Assembly (NCBI GenBank): GCA_019671135.1 | Contig: JAHRHY010000001.1 | Coordinates: 4,154,001-4,218,000 of the forward strand | DNA from: Linnemannia hyalina | Taxonomy: Eukaryota; Mortierellomycota; Mortierellomycetes; Mortierellales; Mortierellaceae | Reading direction: 5' to 3' | DNA: 64,000 nucleotides | In this document: one piece after another, positions 58,722-64,000 of the stretch | Layout of the letters: the number at the start of each line of letters is the position of its first letter | Numbering within the stretch: the stretch's first letter is position 1 | Notes under the pieces: model-generated | Database searches by the model: none | Told to the model about the DNA's origin: nothing | The model's input: the letters and a program-made list of their open reading frames with translations, nothing else | Program-made: the position numbers and the translations under genes

Positions 58722-59249
58722 TTACAAAAGTGCACCCATGACGGCTACAACAGCAATGGCAGCAAGATTGGACGAAGTATCCAAACGAACACCAGCACCA
58801 GTAGGTGTAGACTTAGTACCACTTGATGTCGATATAGCGGTTGTACTCGAAGGAGGCTTGATACTACTAGTTGGAGTCGTGTGAACGGTAGGCGATGTAC
58901 TGGTCGTATTGTTGCCCGGGGTGGCATCGGAACAAGCTTCAGCCTTCAAGGTCTGGAACCCTCCGTATTGATCGTTGACATCCTGTGTAGTGCAAAGTTC
59001 AGGTGTGACACACTGTTGGAGCCAAGTGTCGGAAGAGGCAAGAGGGCAGAAGCAAGACTTTTGTCGCTCTGTCATGGGTCCTCCTTGAAAGGGGTTGGTG
59101 AAGATCTGGGCGTCGCAGGTCGGGGACGTTGCGTAGATACTGGCGTAGATACAATCTTCGCAGGGTGTGGCGTTGGTAACGGAGGGAATTGTTGCTATGG
59201 CGGCGAGGAGGAGGACGAGATTGGATGTGAGTGTGATGGATGTGCGCAT
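58722..59249 (-). CDS. Secreted Cys-rich, Ser/Thr-rich protein with GPI-type ends
   Basis: 175 residues from ATG 59249, a single exon. The N-terminal signal peptide (MRTSITLTSNLVLLLAAIAT, cleavage likely after VTNA) is followed by an eight-cysteine domain of about 85 residues: CEDC, PTC, SCFC, QQC, ELC and AC. A Ser/Thr/Pro-rich stalk (STSPTVHTTPTSSIKPPSST), probably O-glycosylated, leads to a final hydrophobic stretch (LAAIAVVAVMGALL) preceded by small residues, as in GPI-anchored cell-wall proteins. An N-glycosylation sequon (NNTT) precedes the stalk. The Cys spacing does not match CFEM as I know it. Likely a cell-surface protein; the function is unknown. An upstream in-frame ATG is absent: the longer open frame begins at a non-ATG codon. 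Confidence 0.75.
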   Translation of the reverse strand: MRTSITLTSNLVLLLAAIATIPSVTNATPCEDCIYASIYATSPTCDAQIFTNPFQGGPMTERQKSCFCPLASSDTWLQQCVTPELCTTQDVNDQYGGFQTLKAEACSDATPGNNTTSTSPTVHTTPTSSIKPPSSTTAISTSSGTKSTPTGAGVRLDTSSNLAAIAVVAVMGALL

Positions 59250-59530
59250 TTTGTCGAGTGTGTGTATGTGTGGGAGAGAAGGGAGAGGAAGGGTGGTGTG
59301 AAATGGAAAAAAAATTGTGTGCACAAATTAGCGTCCTTTTTATGCACTTTTCGTCGGAGGGTGGCTGTTGACAGCCCAACGGTTTGTTTCCTTGAGGCTG
59401 CTCCTTTGGTGGCAACTGACTTTCCTCCTCCGTATTATTGGGCGAGAAACGAAAAAAGTGGGCAAAGCAGGGCGCGTGGGGAGGAGATAGGCAGGGAAAA
59501 GTTGGCTACCAAGAATGGACAAAGGTATTT
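59250..59530. other. Intergenic between the GPI-type protein and copy L
   Basis: Promoter of the GPI-type gene and 3' flank of the truncated N-module. No gene seen. Confidence 0.5.
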
Positions 59531-60092
59531 TTATCCTTTCCCAGCCAAGTTCTCAGAAAATGCTTTGAGCAATGCGGAAACTGCAAAACCAGCTCTGGTC
59601 CCCAACACCTTGCCAGCGATGTCGTCGTCATTGCTGCTGCTGTTGCTGCTGGCTGAACGAACAGCGGGAGCAAGAGCAGGAGCAGGCGCGGGCGCTATTC
59701 GACGTTTGACAACGACATCCAGGATCGTTCCCGGGACGGCGGCGATTCGAAGCGGGGTCTTGCTGCAAAAAAAATTCAACAAACGGCAGATTTGATAAAA
59801 TCCCTTCTTCCTCAAAAAAAAAACATGTACGCAGCATTGGCCCAAAAGAAAACCATACAGAATAATTACTTGCTGAAATCGGTACTCGTGAGGAACGACT
59901 GGACAACAGTGCTGAGCCGAACGTGGAAAACGTCCTCGTCTCGGAAGGCGGCAAGGATATCCTCCCAGAGAACGAGGTCGCGTCCCAACGACGCGTAACG
60001 TGGATGATGCCGGTAGACGAGGATGAAGAGGACTGATTTTCATACACGAGGTGGAACGCTTGGACGTTTGGGGGTAAATTCTGAATCGACAT
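59531..60092 (-). pseudogene. Truncated N-module without Sel1 repeats (copy L)
   Basis: Exons 60092-59870 and 59762-59531 with the conserved phase-2 intron (donor GTAATT, acceptor TTGCAG). Exon 1 starts MSIQNLPPNVQAFHLVYENQ; at about 60000 a one-base frameshift separates GIIHV from the rest of the module (LVLWEDI, DVFHVRLSTVVQSFL), which runs in another frame to the donor. Exon 2 restarts cleanly (TPLRIAAVPGTILDVVVKRR), then an Ala-Pro run and a short tail ending in a stop with no Sel1 unit. It is either a decayed copy cut off before the repeats or, if the frameshift were a base-call error, a stand-alone module of about 150 residues. Confidence 0.65.
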
Positions 60093-61023
60093 TTCGCAAT
60101 CAAGTAGGAACGCATACGAAAAAGAGAAGGCGTACTTTTTTGCGAGGATAGGAGGGAGTTGTCATACTGAGAAAGAGAGGTTGATGGTTGAGATTTAAAG
60201 AAGAAAGAGGAGATACAATTTTTTTTTTCATGTCGATGTTGAAAATAACCAGATCACTGTACTGCAGTTTCGGTCGTCCATACACATGAGCACGCACATA
60301 TAAGACAAAGGGCTGCCCGCACCATTTTTTCTCTATTAGCTCTGCCTTCCCGCCTCATGTTGACTTACCCATCCCTTGGTCTTGGTAAAACACGGCACAC
60401 ACTTTTGTTCCTTGCCTCGTGTTTTGGTTCATCCAACATCTGTCACCTTACACATACACACACACGTCTCTGTTAGCTTTGCATGAACGCGACCTTTGTA
60501 GGCTAGTTGAGGGTTGTGGAAGAAGAACCCCCCCCCCGGAAATAGAAGCCATTGAAAAATGATAGAAAAAATGCAAATGCGCGTCCTCTTAGGTCATGAG
60601 CGAACTTTACTTATCCTTTGTTGTGGCGAGTAGTTTTCAACAGGTTTGCGTTCTTGTCTTCCTTTGTTGATCTTTGTTTTTGCCTGTCGCTCTTCTCAAA
60701 CACCCCTGGTACCCAAGACTTTAGTCGTCCATCCTGACAATCTCCCAACCATCAATCCTTGTGCAAGAGCAAAAATGATGAGAACGCCGCCATATCACAC
60801 ATTCTTCATCCCACAAGCCTCGGTTCTTATGAGTGCAGTCAATAGGGGTTTGGATCTTGTATGTATTTTCATTTTGCGCGAACAAACGTGTTTGCTAATC
60901 TCTGTAATCAGCCGCTGGGGTGAGAACGCCGAGAGAGAGAGGGTTGGTTGAGTCGGTAGAGCTAGTAGTGTTGATGAGGTTGGTAAGGTCGGATGTGAGC
61001 GAACGGGTGGGATAATAAGTTGT
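60093..61023. other. Intergenic between copy L and NEDD8
   Basis: A nine-C run lies at about 60530. Open frames are short and without domains. The right end is the 3' flank of NEDD8. Confidence 0.55.
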
Positions 61024-62196
61024 TTAGCAGCCTCCACGAAGAGCAAGGACCAAATGCAGGACCGAGCCTCCCTCGATGTTGTAGTCGGAAGCCAAGCGGT
61101 CGTCAGACCTATTGCAATGGAAGAGGGAACATAAGGTCAACTTAAGTGCAATTTGAACAAGAGACCGCGGCAACACAAACAGTAATCAACAACATGCTTT
61201 GGAGAAATATCGGCTCAAACCCCCTCCAGGCTGAAAAAAGCTTTGAGGAAACAGAAGGGTGGCACTTACATCTGCTTTCCTCCAAAAATCAAACGCTGCT
61301 GTGCTGGGGGGATACCCTCCTTCTCTTCGACACGCTCCTTGATACGGGTGATCTACAAACATAGTGGAAAAGCACAAAGGGTTCATATGGTTTAGCAAGG
61401 AAACAGTAAAGGGTTGACAACTATATGGTGCATCGCCGCCGTATGAGCAATTGCCACTGGCCAAAAGAAACGAAAGGTGGATATTGAACAGCGCCTCCCC
61501 CCGTTTCAGGTTCCTCACTTGCGTGCGTTGTGGACACTGAGGTTGCATACCTTGTCATTGGGCTCGATATCGATCTCGATCTACAGATGGTAAAACCGGA
61601 GGTAGACAACGGACAAATGGATGAAAGGTGTGAGTTGATCGAAGAATGTCATAATTCTGATATGCTTTTTGGGGCGTTGTGGCGATATCGGCGGTGACGG
61701 TCGGTTGTGACCTGCGAGAGCGAGGTCGTGATGCACTGAAAGGGTATACAGTGTGTTGGCAGTTGGTTCTCCTCAACGCTGCATTTCCTGAAAGGCAGTG
61801 GATAAGTCAGGCGAATAAGGTAGGTCAGAGTCGAACTGCGCCTTATTTCCTTGAGGTGGAGTTGCCACAGCACAAAAAGCTCTCGAAGAAAGACTGGTGC
61901 CATGTCTGCTCCTGTCAAAAAAATAACTCCCATCTGGTCGAAGAGTATACTGTGAGATCGCAGCTCCGTGTGTGGTATGTCGCCATGGTGGATGTGTTAC
62001 CTCCTTGCCAGTGAGGGTCTATTGGAATTGCCACAACAAAATGTCAGGAGTGTTAGTTGATGATTCTTGTGCGAAGTCGTCCTTTTTGTTGGCCATCCTC
62101 GAAAAGCTCTACCAGAAAAGCTCTGCGTTAACAGTAACAACGAAAGAAGCGCATATGAGTGATGCTCCAATTGCGTACCTTGACTTTGATGAGCAT
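61024..62196 (-). CDS. RUB1: Ubiquitin-like modifier NEDD8/Rub1
   Basis: Five exons on the minus strand: 62196-62179, 62018-62001, 61580-61551, 61352-61270, 61108-61024, giving 77 residues. It starts MLIKVK-TLTGKE-IEIDIEP, contains [20 protein letters not shown] and ends [13 protein letters not shown], all diagnostic of NEDD8 rather than ubiquitin (Ala72 in LALRGG, where ubiquitin has Arg). A single Cys follows the Gly-Gly, so a hydrolase must remove one residue before conjugation to cullins. The first two exons are only 18 nt each and the third 30 nt, with a 420-nt second intron, so automated prediction would easily miss the start. The gene faces away from prefoldin 1 across a 224-bp shared promoter. 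Confidence 0.93.
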
Positions 62197-62420
62197 GGTT
62201 GGAAGGTGTGAGCGTGAGCGTGAGTAGTGATGTGAAAGTTGTTTGGAGAAAAAGGAAAAAGGAAAGAAGAACGAAGAAGCAGGGGCAAGAAATAAACGCG
62301 CTGCTTCTGTTACCCGTGACGTGTTCTGGCTGGTGGCGAAAATGTCCTTTTTTTTCTTTCGCCATTTTTGAACTTCATCACCTCCTAAACAACCGAACAA
62401 CTGACACCCACTTCGCCACC
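62197..62420. promoter_or_regulatory. Bidirectional promoter NEDD8 / prefoldin 1
   Basis: The two start codons are divergent and 224 bp apart, so both promoters must lie here. Purine-rich near 62240-62290, with a GTGACGTG palindrome-like E-box/CRE core near 62316-62323. No TATA box is obvious. Confidence 0.5.
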
Positions 62421-63220
62421 ATGTCCATTAACGAACAGGCCCTCGGAAAGGTACCTTCTTTTCCCTACCCACTCAGCCGTAACAAGAACCAGGAACAAGA
62501 TGAAACGGCACGCAGCAGGACAGGGCATCCATACTAGACATCGGCAAAAGGACGCCTTCTGCTAAGATCCTTGTCCTCCAAAAGCGATCAAGCATCATCA
62601 TCATCAACACAAGCATGAGGATCGCGCCTCAGGATCATTCACCAACACCTCAGCATGTCGAACTTTTCTACCTCAATGTCCACAGCAACTCACATTTTAT
62701 GCGCCTCTTGCCAACTAAAAAACTAGATCGTTCACGATCTTCAGAACAAGCTGCAGGAGGCCACCCGTATGGTCGCCTCCGTCCAGGCCCAGATCCAATC
62801 CCGCGAGCGTGAAAAGCGTCTCTCAGAACTCACCAACAAGGAACTTTCTGCCCTCCAACCCGATACTGTCACCTACAAGTCTGTCGGCAAGATGTGAGCC
62901 CCTCTCTTCTCATGCCAACGTGGTTTTCTTTTTCTCAAGCACAAAAAACGTCTGAGATCTAGAAAGAGATTGAAAACACCAGGCAATATTACATTTTCGC
63001 TGACCATTTCTTTACCCTTCTCACCAATGATAACACTAATAGGTTCGTGCAGGAACCATTGCCAGAGTTGACAAAGGAGCTGACCGAGCGGGCAACAGAG
63101 ATGGACAAGGATATGGCGGCATTGGAAAAGAAGCGGATCTACTGGGAGCGCAACAAGACCGAGGCCCAAGGGAACCTTGGCGAGCTCGTCCGACAAATCC
63201 AGCAAGCACAAGCACCATGA
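62421..63220 (+). CDS. PFDN1: Prefoldin subunit 1
   Basis: Exons 62421-62450, 62727-62893 and 63043-63220 give 124 residues, the usual size of prefoldin beta-type subunit 1. The first exon codes MSINEQALGK. Two long helices (QNKLQEATRMVASVQAQIQS and MDKDMAALEKKRIYWERNK) flank a hairpin region (PDTVTYKSVGKMFV), in which the G-K/R-MF motif matches PFD1. The hexameric prefoldin hands unfolded actin and tubulin to CCT, whose eta subunit is also encoded in this window. The second intron splits the Met codon (AT/G). A poly(A)-like GGAATAAAAAA lies near 63318. Confidence 0.9.
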
Positions 63221-63524
63221 GCCTTTTGAGATCCACCAACTCACAATACAATCGCAGAAACATCAACCACAACAACAACACGCTTCCAGAAATACCATGG
63301 ATTTTACCGCTTCATGGAATAAAAAAACACCAAAAACAATAACTTTGCCTCATATTTGCTTGATCTTGTTTTGCTCTTCGTGCTTCAACCATTCACACCA
63401 CCGGCCTTCAGCAATTGGAAGAGTAAATGATATTTGAAAATCGTTTATTAAAATGCAGCATGGGCGACTTCCTTCTTTCTCAACTCAAAAAACAACTCTT
63501 TAAAGACACTCCACTGGAGATACT
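63221..63524. other. Convergent intergenic region PFDN1 / SDH1
   Basis: Holds the 3' UTRs of two convergent genes. No other feature. Confidence 0.6.
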
Positions 63525-64000
63525 TTAGTACACACGCTTCTTGGGGGGAACAGCCTTGCACTCCTCCTCGTCCAAGGTGGTGCCGACAACTCCGCGGTAG
63601 CCCAACTTGACCTCACCAGTCTCCTGGTTCTGCCATGAGAGAGTGTGCTTCATCCAGTTCTTATCATCACGGTCCTGGAAATCCTCACGGGCGTGAGCAC
63701 CACGGGACTCCTTGCGGGCACTGGCAGAGTGCATGGTCTGGGCGGCGCATGTCAACAAGTTCTGGAGCTCGAGGGTCTCGACCAAGTCAGAGTTCCAGAT
63801 CATCGAGCGATCTGTGACACCGACATCGGGGAACTGCTTGAAGACCTTGTCAATCTTCTCAACACCCTCATCCAAGGAGGACTGGGTACGGAAGACAGCA
63901 GCATCGTTCTGCATGACCTTCTGCATGCTCAAGCGGAGGGCAGCGGTGGAAATGGGGCCAGAGGCGTAGCGGAGCTTGTCCAAGTTGGCAATGGACTCGG
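63525..64000 (-). CDS. SDH1: Succinate dehydrogenase flavoprotein subunit, C-terminal part
   Basis: 158 codons including the stop, continuing past the right edge of the window. It contains [49 protein letters not shown] and WMKHTLSW, all conserved in the C-terminal helical and capping part of SDHA, and it ends PPKKRVY. The Arg of the RGAHARED segment is part of the substrate and FAD-site environment in the family. Complex II oxidises succinate to fumarate in the inner mitochondrial membrane. The FAD-linking His and the N-terminus lie outside the window. Confidence 0.95.
   Translation of the reverse strand, partial: ESIANLDKLRYASGPISTAALRLSMQKVMQNDAAVFRTQSSLDEGVEKIDKVFKQFPDVGVTDRSMIWNSDLVETLELQNLLTCAAQTMHSASARKESRGAHAREDFQDRDDKNWMKHTLSWQNQETGEVKLGYRGVVGTTLDEEECKAVPPKKRVY

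Noticed and set aside
61649..61933. 94-codon minus-strand frame inside the NEDD8 gene
   Set aside because: Lies in the second intron; no domain, and the flanking microexons define the gene without it.
1..64000. tRNA, rRNA and CRISPR arrays
   Set aside because: Scanned for T-arm type GGTTCGA-C motifs, cloverleaf-like stretches and regularly spaced direct repeats; only isolated matches within coding sequence, none with a full structure.

Overview
The window is nuclear DNA of a filamentous fungus. Genes carry short GT-AG introns (about 60-560 nt, plus one apparent GC-AG intron). The proteins are typically fungal: Nup53, an Sfp1-like zinc finger, a DH-BAR-SH3 Rho GEF and a CTD kinase with RS-like arms. 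Many Sel1-repeat proteins share a lineage-type N-terminal module, which to my knowledge of such proteins fits Mortierellomycotina (Mortierella and relatives). That placement is inference. All exon joins were worked out by hand from splice signals, reading phase and family conservation; every joined CDS is a multiple of three.

Layout. (1) 1.4-20.5 kb is conserved and gene-dense: mitochondrial ribosomal protein uL22m, chaperonin CCT-eta, a small membrane protein, a CDK12/Ctk1-like kinase of 1683 aa, a Tuba/Gef1-like Rho GEF with a required 5-nt microexon, and, convergent with it, molybdenum cofactor sulfurase. (2) 21.3-28.6 kb is accessory: minus-strand Sel1-repeat genes and relics, ending in a plus-strand inverted fragment. 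(3) 30.3-45.3 kb: two small genes, a 6.8-kb stretch without convincing genes, an Sfp1-like zinc-finger gene and nucleoporin NUP53. (4) 45.8-60.1 kb is a second accessory block: two intact Sel1 genes with the N-module, three decayed copies, a truncated N-module without repeats, a disrupted gene with nuclease-like motifs, a decayed LRR-like relic, an unidentified stretch open on both strands, a possible small secreted peptide and a GPI-type secreted protein. (5) 61.0-64.0 kb is conserved again: NEDD8/RUB1 divergent from prefoldin subunit 1, then the 3' part of SDH1 running off the edge.

The most distinctive content is the dispersed Sel1 family. Copies share an intron at the same place and phase between a motif like LW-D/E-DI...FLKG-DF and a motif like PLRIAAVPG. 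Several copies also share non-coding upstream sequence: a CCAAT-containing block and a GACACTCATG start context. Four copies are intact and eight are relics. At least one segment (27.7-28.6 kb, plus strand) is an inverted, internally deleted copy of the junction between two tandem copies at 47.0-48.8 kb (minus strand). This is birth-and-death evolution of a modular, uncharacterised protein family. Its function cannot be read from the sequence.
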